A stretch of 60,429 bases of DNA from an uncultured Granulosicoccaceae bacterium (GCA_937981955.1 CALJNA010000005.1:1-60429), one strand, 5' to 3'. Shown: positions 17,788 to 26,255, numbered from the stretch's first letter. The notes: generated by a model from the sequence alone, not told the origin. A program made the numbers and translations.

Positions 17788-18768
17788 CTAGGGTGCGATG
17801 ATGGGTTGAGCTTTCAGTTTTGGTTCGACCACATCTATGTTGTCAAATACAGAGCCTTCTTCAAACCAGCTCTTGGGGGCAGCCGCGCCCCACAGGGTTT
17901 GCCGTTGAGGATCTTTCAAGTCCCATTTAATTGGTTCGTGGTCAGGGTCAACGGTTTGGTAATCAGAGCAATAGATTTCTATTCTATGATTGTCCGGGTC
18001 ACGAATATATAAAAAGAAGGCGTTGGAGATGCCATGTCGTCCCGGACCTCGTTCAATATTGCTCACCCAGCCCGTGGTCGACATCAGGTCCAGCAAGTCG
18101 ATAATATTCAAGGGAGTGGGAACCCAAAAGGCCGTATGGTGCAGTCGAGGACCGCGTCCATTGGTAAAGGCGATATCATGAACCCCACCTTTACGATGTA
18201 GCCAGGCAGCCCAAACGTTACCTGATTCGGCATCTTCTGTGTATTCGGTAGTTCGAAACCCGATTTGATTGTAAAACTCAACGCTTGCGTCAACATCGGA
18301 ACTAAACATATTCGCGTGATCTATACGAAGCGGTTTGACTCCGTTGTACAGCTTGTAGTTCTGATGTATCGATGGCAGCCGTTGCATCGTGGTGTAAAAC
18401 TCCAGCGGAATGCCCCAGGGGTCACGAGTCAGCAGAGTTCGACCGGTATGCGGCTTTTCCACCCATTGTGTTGGCAGATTTTGCGCATTGAAAAATGCTT
18501 CGGCCTTGTCGAGGTCCTCTTCAGCGAAGACTTTAAATCCAAGTACGCTGACGCTGCTGTTTGTTCCTTTGTGAAGCGCAATGCAGTGATGATTGCGTTC
18601 TTCCATGGCACGCAGATAAATAACGGAATCGTCTTCGTCTGTTACTTGAAGGCCCAGTGTGTCAACGTAAAACGCACGGCTTTTTGACAGGTCTTTCACC
18701 TGATAGTCGACGTGGCTCAGGCGCACGATGTTAAACGGTGGGTACAAAACCGGGTCAGGCACTGGCAT
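17788..18768 (-). CDS. hpaD: 3,4-dihydroxyphenylacetate 2,3-dioxygenase (type I extradiol)
   Basis: This enzyme opens the ring of homoprotocatechuate with O2. It is a 326-residue vicinal-oxygen-chelate dioxygenase with two repeated modules. The second supplies the metal ligands: His in LRIDHANMFSSDV, His in RLHHTAFWV, and Glu in HRIEIYCSDY. Its architecture resembles the Brevibacterium/Arthrobacter homoprotocatechuate dioxygenases rather than the smaller LigB-type E. coli HpaD. The ATG has AGGAGA eight bases upstream. It is second in the operon after hpaE. Confidence 0.92.
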   Translation of the reverse strand: MPVPDPVLYPPFNIVRLSHVDYQVKDLSKSRAFYVDTLGLQVTDEDDSVIYLRAMEERNHHCIALHKGTNSSVSVLGFKVFAEEDLDKAEAFFNAQNLPTQWVEKPHTGRTLLTRDPWGIPLEFYTTMQRLPSIHQNYKLYNGVKPLRIDHANMFSSDVDASVEFYNQIGFRTTEYTEDAESGNVWAAWLHRKGGVHDIAFTNGRGPRLHHTAFWVPTPLNIIDLLDLMSTTGWVSNIERGPGRHGISNAFFLYIRDPDNHRIEIYCSDYQTVDPDHEPIKWDLKDPQRQTLWGAAAPKSWFEEGSVFDNIDVVEPKLKAQPIIAP

Positions 18769-18792
18769 ATGGTATCTCCTGATTTGAGTTGA

Positions 18793-20304
18793 TCAAGCGC
18801 CCAGGCGCGAAATTTTGTGTTGGCCTGTCGCTATGCCGACGTGTTTTTGTTCCATGTAAAATTCAAAAGACCAGTCTCCGCCATCGCGACCAATGCCACT
18901 GGCCTTGACGCCGCCAAACGGTGTTGGCAGGTGCCGGACGTTCTCTGAGTTTACCCAGATCATACCGGCTTCAAGCTTGTCGGTAACTCGCAACGCCCTG
19001 GTAATATCATTGGTCCATACATAACCTGTCAGGCCATAAGGTACATCGTTGGCCATACGTAACGCTTCTTCTTCAGTATGGAAAGGAATTGATGTAAGCA
19101 CAGGACCGAATATTTCTTCCTGGGCTATTCGCATACTGTTATCAGCCTGAGTGAACAAAGTCGGCCTAACGAAAAAACCTTTATCACCGACTCTTTCACC
19201 ACCAGCTGCGATTGTTGCACCATCTTCGTTGGCAATGTTGAAATAGCTGGTGACTTTATTGAAATGATCTTGTGCTATCAGAGGTCCGACTTCGGTTGCC
19301 GGGTCTAGCGGATGTCCTACTTTTATGTTGTTCACGCGCGCTATGAGTTTTTTCTCGAATTCGTCTTTAACGGAGTCTTGTATTAGCAGACGGGAGGAGG
19401 AAGTGCAGCGCTCACCATTGATTGAATAAATCATGAAAATCACGGCATCAAGCGCTCGATCAAGATCGGCATCATCGAAAACAATGACCGGGTTCTTGCC
19501 GCCGAGCTCAAAATGATTGCGTTTAAGTGTTGCTGCGCCTTGTTGCGTTATAAGGCTGCCGGTTTGGCTTTCGCCAACGAAAGCGATGGCCTTGATTTTT
19601 GGATGCTCAGTTAGCGCCTTTCCAGCGTCTTCGCCGAATCCGTTAACCAGATTCCACACACCATCTGGAATACCAGCATCGGTAGCGATGTCCATCAGAA
19701 TTCTGGCTGTTAACGGGCTTAACTCTGCTGGCTTGTGCACAACGGTGCAGCCGGCTGCCAGCGCTGGTGCAATTTTCCAGGTGGACAACATGAACGGTGT
19801 GTTCCACGGTGTGATGATACCAACGGGACCGATCGGTACACGTGTGGTTATGTTCATTAGCGTTGGTGATGGCAGGTTTTGCCCGTCTCTTGCGCTCGTG
19901 ACTTGATCTGCAAAATAGCGAAAATTCTCTGCACCGCGTAATGCTGCTTTTGACATAAATCGAAATGCCTGGCCGGTATCCCAACACTCGCAAAGTGCAA
20001 TTTCTTCAGCACGTTGTTCGATACCATCGGCAATGTTAATGAGAATTTTTTTCCGTTCTTTGGCCGGTAGATCGCGCCACTCTGCAAACGCTGCGTGGGC
20101 AGCGTTCGCCGCTGCATCAATGTCTGCAGCATCGCCTTTTGCAACATTGCATATCACTGATTCATCGACAGGTGAGCGTGTTTGAAATGTGGCAGTGGAC
20201 TGGGATGGAATCGATTTACCGTTTATTTGGTGCAGAACACCACTGTTCTCGAATTGCGCCAGCGCGTTCTGTAGTTTTTCGACATTCGAGTTTAAGGTTG
20301 GCAT
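18793..20304 (-). CDS. hpaE: 5-carboxymethyl-2-hydroxymuconate semialdehyde dehydrogenase
   Basis: This enzyme oxidises the ring-cleavage product semialdehyde to the diacid using NAD. The 503-residue protein has the HpaE-specific active-site context FSINGERCTSSSRL-type (here YSINGERCTSSSRLLI), with ELGGKNPVIVFDDADLDRAL before it and the C-terminal block NSENVRHLPTPFGGVKASG. The N terminus is about 20 residues longer than in E. coli. It is the first gene of the operon; GGGGAAAG lies upstream of the ATG, and a promoter with an overlapping inverted repeat lies about 70 bp further upstream. Confidence 0.92.
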   Translation of the reverse strand: MPTLNSNVEKLQNALAQFENSGVLHQINGKSIPSQSTATFQTRSPVDESVICNVAKGDAADIDAAANAAHAAFAEWRDLPAKERKKILINIADGIEQRAEEIALCECWDTGQAFRFMSKAALRGAENFRYFADQVTSARDGQNLPSPTLMNITTRVPIGPVGIITPWNTPFMLSTWKIAPALAAGCTVVHKPAELSPLTARILMDIATDAGIPDGVWNLVNGFGEDAGKALTEHPKIKAIAFVGESQTGSLITQQGAATLKRNHFELGGKNPVIVFDDADLDRALDAVIFMIYSINGERCTSSSRLLIQDSVKDEFEKKLIARVNNIKVGHPLDPATEVGPLIAQDHFNKVTSYFNIANEDGATIAAGGERVGDKGFFVRPTLFTQADNSMRIAQEEIFGPVLTSIPFHTEEEALRMANDVPYGLTGYVWTNDITRALRVTDKLEAGMIWVNSENVRHLPTPFGGVKASGIGRDGGDWSFEFYMEQKHVGIATGQHKISRLGA

Positions 20305-20373
20305 AAACAGTCTTTCCCCTGAGTAAAAAGCGTGACGAGTGGACTGGAAGTGATTGCTGACCGATGAGCAACA

Positions 20374-20413
20374 ATTTAATTGCTATGTTAATTAAATGCA
20401 GCTGATCTGTCAA
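20374..20413 (-). promoter_or_regulatory. hpa operon promoter with overlapping inverted repeat
   Basis: On the minus strand a perfect -35 box TTGACA (20408-20413) is followed by a 17-bp spacer and TAACAT as -10 (20385-20390). A perfect inverted repeat, ATTTAATT (20374-20381) and AATTAAAT (20390-20397) separated by 8 bp, overlaps the -10 region and the start of transcription. This is the geometry of a repressor operator. HpaR (MarR family) or a GntR regulator would be the natural partner, but no such gene is in the window. The predicted leader is about 75 bases. Confidence 0.65.
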
Positions 20414-20581
20414 CAACTGCAGTGGTGCCATGAGTCTGTTCTCTTCGGGTTACAAAGGATGCGGATATAGATGGAAAATTGACGACCAGCGTATCGAGTG
20501 GGTTGGCATGAGAGGATCACGCCGGGTATTGTCAGGTATGTGAGCGCTGGATTTAAAGTGGCCTCACCAAGCGACTAATGC

Positions 20582-20609
20582 TTGCCGCTGGTGTCGATTC
20601 CAGCGGCAA
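20582..20609. repeat. Perfect 10-bp inverted repeat downstream of msrA
   Basis: TTGCCGCTGG (20582-20591) and CCAGCGGCAA (20600-20609) form a stable hairpin with an 8-base loop. No T-run follows on either strand. It may limit read-through from msrA (which ends at 20647) towards hpaE, or protect the 3' end of the mRNA. A terminator without a T-tract is possible but unproven. Confidence 0.45.
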
Positions 20610-20646
20610 TACGTGTTGTATATAAGCTCATTTCAGATTGAGATGA

Positions 20647-21246
20647 CTAGTTGACTGTTGCCTGGTCACCCCATATCTGTTTGAGTCTCCGATCACGGCC
20701 ACAACCCCAGCGGTACGCTTTATATCTTTTTGGGCTTTTTTTGTAGAAGTCCTGATGATGTATTTCATCACCTTTTATCGGGAAGAATTCACCTAAAGTA
20801 AGTATTGGAGTCACTACCGTTTGATCAGGAAATTGTTCAACCACCCGCTGTCGGGATTTCTCTGCGAGCGCTTTTTCTTCATCGTTTGCAACAAATAGGG
20901 CGCTGAGATAGCTATGTCCCTTGTCGCAGAACTGTCCGCGAGCGTCAAATGGATCTACATTGACCCAGAAGTGATCCAGCAAATCCTGATAGGACACAAC
21001 AGCAGGATCGTAAGTAATTTCCACAGCTTCATAATGGCCTGTATGGTCGCCACGATACGTGGGGTTTTCTGCAGTTCCACCGGTGAATCCGGAAATGGCT
21101 TCGCTTACACCTTCGAGTGATTCAAAATCTTTTTCCATGCACCAAAAGCAGCCACCGGCAAATACGGCGGTATCGGCATGGGTGTTAGCGCTGAACAGTA
21201 CGAGTACCAACAGAGTTGAACTCATTGCTGTAGTGATCTTATTCAT
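20647..21246 (-). CDS. msrA: Exported peptide-methionine (S)-S-oxide reductase
   Basis: This enzyme reduces methionine-S-sulfoxide in proteins. The catalytic GCFWC motif is at residues 32-36, and the family blocks GFTGGTAENPTY, GHYEAVEITYDP and the C-terminal Cys (RWGCGRD) are present. A signal peptide of about 24 residues (LLVLVLFSANTHA) directs it to the periplasm, unlike the usual cytosolic MsrA. This fits a role in repairing envelope proteins, with electrons from a periplasmic thiol carrier. No msrB is adjacent. It is monocistronic, with a 269-bp upstream gap. Confidence 0.93.
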   Translation of the reverse strand: MNKITTAMSSTLLVLVLFSANTHADTAVFAGGCFWCMEKDFESLEGVSEAISGFTGGTAENPTYRGDHTGHYEAVEITYDPAVVSYQDLLDHFWVNVDPFDARGQFCDKGHSYLSALFVANDEEKALAEKSRQRVVEQFPDQTVVTPILTLGEFFPIKGDEIHHQDFYKKSPKRYKAYRWGCGRDRRLKQIWGDQATVN

Positions 21247-21515
21247 AGTAGAAGTCCGCTTTTAAATGTTAAATGGGCCGTGAGTGTTAATAGGGCCGTG
21301 CTCAGGGTGACTGGGTTGCAACAGTCCCGGGTTAGTACTGAGGCACGGACTACCCATTAGATATTGTCAGGTAAAAAAGTTCGATGTTAATTCCTGGACA
21401 GCCACACACTATCCAGCGATAGCTTGCCACAAATACATTCAGGCGTATTATAGGGTTCTGCTACTCGTATGATGTACCTGCGGCTGGCTATCAACTTTCA
21501 ATGAGGGCATGCTCT

Positions 21516-22619
21516 ATGGCAGCGAATAAAACGGCTTTTCTATTCGATGAAAAATGCTTTTGGCATGCCGGTGGAAACTATGCCCAGTTGGCTCAGGTTG
21601 GGGGACATGTGCAACCCATGGTTTCAGGTGGTTTGCCAGAAGCACCTGAAACCAAACGCCGTCTGAAAAATCTGCTTGATGTCACGGGTCTGTCGAACGA
21701 ACTAAGCCTGTCTGGTGCACCAGCTGCCACACAGGAAGCGCTGTTGCGAGTTCATCCTGAAACCTATTTATCTGAATTTAAAGCTCTGTCTGATGGTAAC
21801 GGTGGTGAGCTCGGTTTAAGGACCCCGTTCGGTGCGGGTGGTTTTGAGATAGCAGCCCTGTCTGCCGGTTTGGTTATAAAGGCTGTTGAGACCGTTCTTC
21901 GTGGCGATCACGATAACGCTTACGCGCTGTCCCGTCCTCCAGGACATCATTGTTTGCCGGACTGGCCAAACGGTTTTTGCCTGTTAGCCAACATTGCCAT
22001 TGCTGTGGAATCAGCGCTGGCGCAAGGACTGGCTAAAAGAATCGCCGTAGTCGATTGGGATGTTCACCATGGTAATGGCACCGAAGCTGTTTTCTATGAT
22101 CGCAGCGATGTGCTCACCATTTCTATTCACCAGGAGCGATGTTATCCGCTGGATACGGGCGAGATCGGGCACCGGGGCAAAGGTGACGGGGAGGGGTTTA
22201 ATATGAATATCCCACTACCACCGGGTTGTGGGCATCACGCATATGTAGAAACAATGGAAAAACTTGTCATTCCTGCGCTTACTCGTTTTCAACCAGATCT
22301 GGTTGTGGTCGCCTGCGGCTTCGATGCTGCCAATTTTGACCCGTTGTCCAGAATGATTTGTACGAAAGAAACCTTTCGCACGATGACCAGGCAGCTTATG
22401 GACTTTACTGGTAATCGTCTTGTAGCAGCACACGAAGGCGGATATTCAGAAATGTACGTACCGTTTTGCGGCCATGCAATGTTGGAACAAATGTCTGGCT
22501 CATCGATTACAGCCATTGACCCGGTCACAGAACGCGCGGAGGGGCAGCAACCGAATGAGCGGGTCAGGGCATTTCATACAACGTTAATAAATGAAATGGT
22601 AAATTATTTTTTTGATTAG
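21516..22619 (+). CDS. Class II histone-deacetylase-superfamily amidohydrolase
   Basis: This is a zinc-dependent deacetylase of about 367 residues. The active-site RPPGHH, the metal ligands in DWDVHHGNGTEAVFY and in CGFDAANFDPLS, and the GGYSE loop near the end are all intact. Bacterial relatives deacetylate polyamines or other acetylated amines. The DFDVHHGNGT class and the FD-A-x-FDP pattern place it with the class II/acetylpolyamine-like group, but the substrate cannot be told from sequence. The ATG at 21516 has a GAGGG stretch upstream; an in-frame ATG at 21501 would add five residues. Confidence 0.88.
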   Translation: MAANKTAFLFDEKCFWHAGGNYAQLAQVGGHVQPMVSGGLPEAPETKRRLKNLLDVTGLSNELSLSGAPAATQEALLRVHPETYLSEFKALSDGNGGELGLRTPFGAGGFEIAALSAGLVIKAVETVLRGDHDNAYALSRPPGHHCLPDWPNGFCLLANIAIAVESALAQGLAKRIAVVDWDVHHGNGTEAVFYDRSDVLTISIHQERCYPLDTGEIGHRGKGDGEGFNMNIPLPPGCGHHAYVETMEKLVIPALTRFQPDLVVVACGFDAANFDPLSRMICTKETFRTMTRQLMDFTGNRLVAAHEGGYSEMYVPFCGHAMLEQMSGSSITAIDPVTERAEGQQPNERVRAFHTTLINEMVNYFFD

Positions 22620-22686
22620 AATAAACCGACGCATTTTAGTTAGTAAACGAGTCCATAGTCTGGCAGGCAGTCGTTTACACACCCCA

Positions 22687-22854
22687 TCAGTTATTTCGTC
22701 TCGAGTCTGCAATTTCCATCCGTAAAGCGCGAAGTTCCTCTAGTATTAAATCCTGATCCTGCTTGAGTTTGGATCTTTCCGCACATCTGTGAGATGTGCC
22801 TTTCTAATCGCTATCACGATCGAAGGCCACAGAGTCGATGAGTTTGGATGACAT
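22687..22854 (-). pseudogene. Broken small ORF with an in-frame TAG
   Basis: Within the 349-bp gap between the deacetylase and the TPR gene the minus strand reads, from an ATG at 22854, MSSKLIDSVAFDRDSD, then TAG (22804-22806). The same frame then continues for 38 residues to a TGA at 22687. That part contains a charged, coiled-coil-like segment (LILEELRALRMEIADSRR). A TATAAT-like box lies 12-17 bp upstream of the ATG (22866-22871, minus strand). The continuous frame and protein-like composition suggest a roughly 55-residue gene inactivated by one nonsense change. A perfect 8-bp hairpin (22781-22799) lies inside it. Chance cannot be excluded at this length. Confidence 0.4.
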
Positions 22855-22968
22855 CGCGGGAATGCATTATAATCTGCTAATAGACGGATTGAATTCAGTC
22901 GTTTAGTTTTTGCTTAAACCAGCTGATGCTATGGCGTCAGAATCATTAAGTGAAGGAGCAGTTAGGTA

Positions 22969-24318
22969 ATGCATACAGATTCCAGAGGGCATCAACTCAC
23001 CACGTCAAATGCAGCCACTGCCAATGCTTGTGCATTGGCAATGGACCATTATCTGGAACGAAAAAGCGATGTTGCCCTACTATTAGATCAGGCGCTTGAA
23101 CACGATCCTGAATGCGCCATTGCTCATGCCACCATGGGTTTGATGATACACGGTGCAAGAAACAGCTCTTACAATGCAAAGGTAAAAAACTCTTTAAGTA
23201 ATGCCAGAAAGTATGCAACTGGTATAAGCGATCGAGAGCAGTTGTATATCAACGCGCTTGAATTTGCTGCGCAAGGTCGACTAAGTGAAACAGTTGCAAG
23301 TTATGAAGCCATTCTTGACACCACACCGACTGATGGTTTCGCATTAAGTCTCTGTCAGGCGGAGTTGTTCTGGCTTGGAGACATGAATCGATCGCTGGCC
23401 GCTTCATCATCAGTTGCGCCTCATTGGAATCCATCAATTGCTGGCTACAGTGAATATTTAGGTATGCGGGCATTTGATCTGGAAGAGGCCGGACAATACT
23501 CGCTAGCAGAGAGCGCTGGTCGCGAAGCGGTTGAAATGAACCCTGCCAACATCTGGGCAACACATGCTGTATCGCATGTGATGTACATGCAAGGTCGCCA
23601 CACCGAAGGCATTGACTGGATTATTGCTGCACAGCCTCATTGGGATGGTGTTGGGCAAATGCAGTTTCATGTGTGGTGGCATAAGTGTCTTTTTCAGCTT
23701 GAGTGTGGTGACTACCAATCGGCGTTGCAAGGCTACGATCATTGGGTACGGAACACTGATCATGCTCTGGTTCAGGCTCTGCCTGACCTGTATATCGATT
23801 TACAAAACGGGTCGTCATTACTTTGGCGACTTGAGTTGGCGGGTGTAGACGTTGGTGATCGTTGGCAGGAAATGGCAGCTTTGGTTACATCCAGGCTTAG
23901 CGATCTATCCAATCCATTTACCAGTGCACACTTTGCGGTCATTCTAGCTGCGGTTGGTGATTTTGAATCGTGTGACAAGCTTGTACGAGCGATGGAAGAC
24001 TTTGCCAATATTAACGGTACAGATCTGACATTCAATTACGCCAAAGCCGGGCTGCCAGCAGCCAAAGCAGCCATTGCCCACCGCAGGGGTGACTTTCATC
24101 AAGCTGTTGCACTTATGTACCCTGTAAGGCACGACCTTTCTCTTATGGGAGGCAGTCACGCTCAGCAGGATTTATTTTTTCAAATTTTGGTTGATGCTGT
24201 AGCGAAAACGGGAGACGACGCCAAAGTAGTTTCACTGCTGAACGAGATAGAACAGATTGGCTTTGTTGAACCAACTCAGTTAAGTGCTTATCGTTTGATT
24301 ACCGATCGGCGCGCCTGA
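22969..24318 (+). CDS. TTC38-like tetratricopeptide repeat protein
   Basis: This 449-residue protein resembles the tetratricopeptide repeat protein 38 family, found in animals and many marine bacteria. Helical repeats cover most of it, for example LLDQALEHDPECAIAHATMG, then AESAGREAVEMNPANIWATH. The family-specific His-rich segment AVSHVMYMQGRHTEGIDWI and HVWWHKCLFQLECGDY are present. There is no signal peptide. TTC38 proteins have no proven activity. It has its own upstream region (AAGGAG before the ATG) and is followed 38 bases later by the TraB/GumN gene, so the two are probably cotranscribed. Confidence 0.85.
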   Translation: MHTDSRGHQLTTSNAATANACALAMDHYLERKSDVALLLDQALEHDPECAIAHATMGLMIHGARNSSYNAKVKNSLSNARKYATGISDREQLYINALEFAAQGRLSETVASYEAILDTTPTDGFALSLCQAELFWLGDMNRSLAASSSVAPHWNPSIAGYSEYLGMRAFDLEEAGQYSLAESAGREAVEMNPANIWATHAVSHVMYMQGRHTEGIDWIIAAQPHWDGVGQMQFHVWWHKCLFQLECGDYQSALQGYDHWVRNTDHALVQALPDLYIDLQNGSSLLWRLELAGVDVGDRWQEMAALVTSRLSDLSNPFTSAHFAVILAAVGDFESCDKLVRAMEDFANINGTDLTFNYAKAGLPAAKAAIAHRRGDFHQAVALMYPVRHDLSLMGGSHAQQDLFFQILVDAVAKTGDDAKVVSLLNEIEQIGFVEPTQLSAYRLITDRRA

Positions 24319-24356
24319 AACGATCTGTCGGAATTTTAAAACAAGGAGTGTCAATC

Positions 24357-25241
24357 ATGATTTCAGCTGTCACCCGGTTCGTTTTTTTTGCTGTTGTAAT
24401 AACGATTTTCATACCAGCATCAGTCTATGCCAAGACATCAATCTGGAAAGTCAGTAAAGGTGATGACTACTTCTATTTAGGTGGAACCTTTCATTTATTG
24501 TCCGAGGCAGATCATCCACTGCCTGAAGAATTTCTTGAAGCCTACGCTGATTCTCAAGAAGTCATTCTGGAAACAGATATGGAAGCCGCAACCAGTCCAG
24601 CTTTTCAGCAAAAAATGATGGCATCCATGATGTTCAGAGACAATAAAACGTTGTTCAGTGAGTTAGAGGAAGAAACTTATGATGCGTTAAAAGTGTTTAT
24701 GGCCGAGCGGCAAATGCCAATCGAGCAGTTCAACATGTTCCAGCCATGGGCGGTCGCGCTCATTCTGGTGTTGGAAGAATACACAAAACTGGGTATGCAA
24801 CCACAATTTGGTGTTGATGCGTATTTTGGTGGACGCGGAGTGCAGGATGAAAAATCGATTCAAAGTCTGGAGACGGTTGACGAACAATTGGAATTTCTTT
24901 CATCGCTGGGTTTGATTGACCCGGATGTGAATATCAATTACACGCTTAATGACTTAGAAAATTTGCCTGCCTATGTCAAAGAGTTAAAGGAAGGGTGGAG
25001 AGAAGGCGATCTTGAAAAACTGAATAGCACTGAAAACGTCGTTCAACTTCGTGAGGAGTTTCCGGAAGTTTATAGTGTCTTGCTGACTAACAGAAACAAG
25101 AAATGGATGAGTCAGTTACTAACGCTGTTTGATGACAATGCCATCGAGATAGTGCTGGTTGGCGCATTGCATCTGGTGGGTAATGATGGCTTGGTAGCGT
25201 TGTTGAAAGAAGAGGGGTTTACACTTGATCAGCTGGAGTAG
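24357..25241 (+). CDS. TraB/GumN family protein, exported
   Basis: This is a 294-residue protein with a signal peptide (FFAVVITIFIPASVYA). The TraB/GumN family blocks are visible: YLGGTFHLL near the mature N terminus, VILETDME, FGVDAYF in the middle, and VLVGALHLVGNDGLVALLKEEGF at the end. The two conserved His-containing GxxH motifs are those proposed to form a metalloprotease-like site in the TIKI/TraB clan. In bacteria the function is not established. AAGGAG (24343-24348) fits the ATG at 24357; the GTG at 24348 overlaps that site and is not used. Confidence 0.85.
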   Translation: MISAVTRFVFFAVVITIFIPASVYAKTSIWKVSKGDDYFYLGGTFHLLSEADHPLPEEFLEAYADSQEVILETDMEAATSPAFQQKMMASMMFRDNKTLFSELEEETYDALKVFMAERQMPIEQFNMFQPWAVALILVLEEYTKLGMQPQFGVDAYFGGRGVQDEKSIQSLETVDEQLEFLSSLGLIDPDVNINYTLNDLENLPAYVKELKEGWREGDLEKLNSTENVVQLREEFPEVYSVLLTNRNKKWMSQLLTLFDDNAIEIVLVGALHLVGNDGLVALLKEEGFTLDQLE

Positions 25242-25267
25242 ATGAAACGCCATGCAGCCCGAATTAA

Positions 25268-25411
25268 CTACAAAGTGAATTCGAACGCATTAGTTCTGGC
25301 TACAAGGATAATGCGCTTGAATCTTCCTCAATCTATGCAAGTACTTATGTTGATGAAAAGTACTTAAGTATCGAGCAGCAATCGGTATTTAAGAATTACT
25401 GGCATTCGTGA
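25268..25411 (+). pseudogene. Remnant of a Rieske non-heme iron oxygenase alpha subunit (N-terminal part)
   Basis: After a TAA, frame 25268-25411 encodes 47 residues ending IEQQSVFKNYWHS. The segment SSSIYASTYVDEKYLSIEQQ followed by VFKNYWHS has the pattern of the region just before the Rieske domain in ring-hydroxylating and betaine/carnitine-type oxygenases (Tyr-x-Asp-x-x-x-(8-10)-Phe-x-x-x-Trp). It has no start codon, and the frame stops where the Rieske CxH motif should follow. The rest has been replaced by the convergent DUF4159 gene. I take it as the decayed 5' end of a lost oxygenase gene. A chance frame is possible but the pattern is specific. Confidence 0.5.
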
Positions 25412-25445
25412 TCAATTTTATTATCACTATCAAGTCAAATTGTAT

Positions 25446-26255
25446 TTAGTGCGTCATTGCGTAAATGACGTAGTTGATTCCGAGTCGGTAGGCTGTTGAT
25501 GTCATGATCGTCGGATAACCGGGATCGTCGGCATGCTCCCATGCATCGCCCATATCCATGTTGAAGTTAATTGCCACCATAAGCCGACCGCTGTCATCGT
25601 AAATCCCTTTCCACTGTGATGGTGTGTGCGGCATTTCGACGATAGCCTCGCGATTACTGTCGAAGCCCGCGATATGGCGCCTGCCGGGAATTTGCGTGAC
25701 CTGTTTCATTTCGTAGTGTATTTGTAAAAGTGTTGCACTCAGAGGCAGGTTGACCACGTCATATTCGGGCAGTGCCTGTTTTATTACTGTAAAAAAATTC
25801 TCCCATTGCCGCGGTCCGTGAAAGTCATCGACAATCAGGAACCCGCCACGGCGTAAGTATTCACCCAGAGTTTGAATTTCTGTTCTTCCCAATTGCCAGC
25901 GACCAACCTGCTGGGCAAACAGCCATGGGTAGTCGAAAACAGAATCATCGGAAAGAGAGATATGCACACTGTCGGTGGCAACATCTATGGATGTGTAGCG
26001 TTTAACCCCGTTGATAAAATGATGTTCGGCCTCAGGCCAGTCGATTCTCCACCAGGCCCTGCCAGGTCCCCAGGTATAGCTTGGAGAATGTTCAAATATA
26101 AGTCTGCCGATATGCAGCTCCCCGGAGGGGCCAGTCTGTGCAGGAGTATTGGGTGTATCACTGGCTTGAACACCAGCCCATGCTGGCAGCAATAGCATAG
26201 CGAAACAGGTCACTATGGTGAGATTAGAATATGATCGGAACCACTTTGCCAGCAT
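25446..26255 (-). CDS. DUF4159 domain protein, exported
   Basis: This is a 269-residue protein with a signal peptide (IVTCFAMLLLPAWAGVQA) after a short basic N terminus. The DUF4159 pattern is clear: WRIDWPEAEHHF, RRGGFLIVDDFHGPRQWENF, GIYDDSGRLMVAINFNMDMGDAWE, and the end LGINYVIYAMTH. The fold is related to glutamine-amidotransferase-like domains; activity is unknown. A second gene of the same family is at 58716-59468, with the same C-terminal ending. The frame is open to 26306, but the ATG at 26255 places the signal peptide correctly. It is divergent from the thiolase gene. Confidence 0.85.
   Translation of the reverse strand: MLAKWFRSYSNLTIVTCFAMLLLPAWAGVQASDTPNTPAQTGPSGELHIGRLIFEHSPSYTWGPGRAWWRIDWPEAEHHFINGVKRYTSIDVATDSVHISLSDDSVFDYPWLFAQQVGRWQLGRTEIQTLGEYLRRGGFLIVDDFHGPRQWENFFTVIKQALPEYDVVNLPLSATLLQIHYEMKQVTQIPGRRHIAGFDSNREAIVEMPHTPSQWKGIYDDSGRLMVAINFNMDMGDAWEHADDPGYPTIMTSTAYRLGINYVIYAMTH

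Noticed and set aside
21516-22619. Acetoin utilisation protein AcuC
   Set aside because: The deacetylase motifs fit the class II/acetylpolyamine-like group better, and no acetoin genes are near.
22781-22799. Terminator of the deacetylase gene
   Set aside because: Perfect 8-bp hairpin but 160 bp beyond the gene, with only a weak T-tract; kept as part of the broken small ORF entry.
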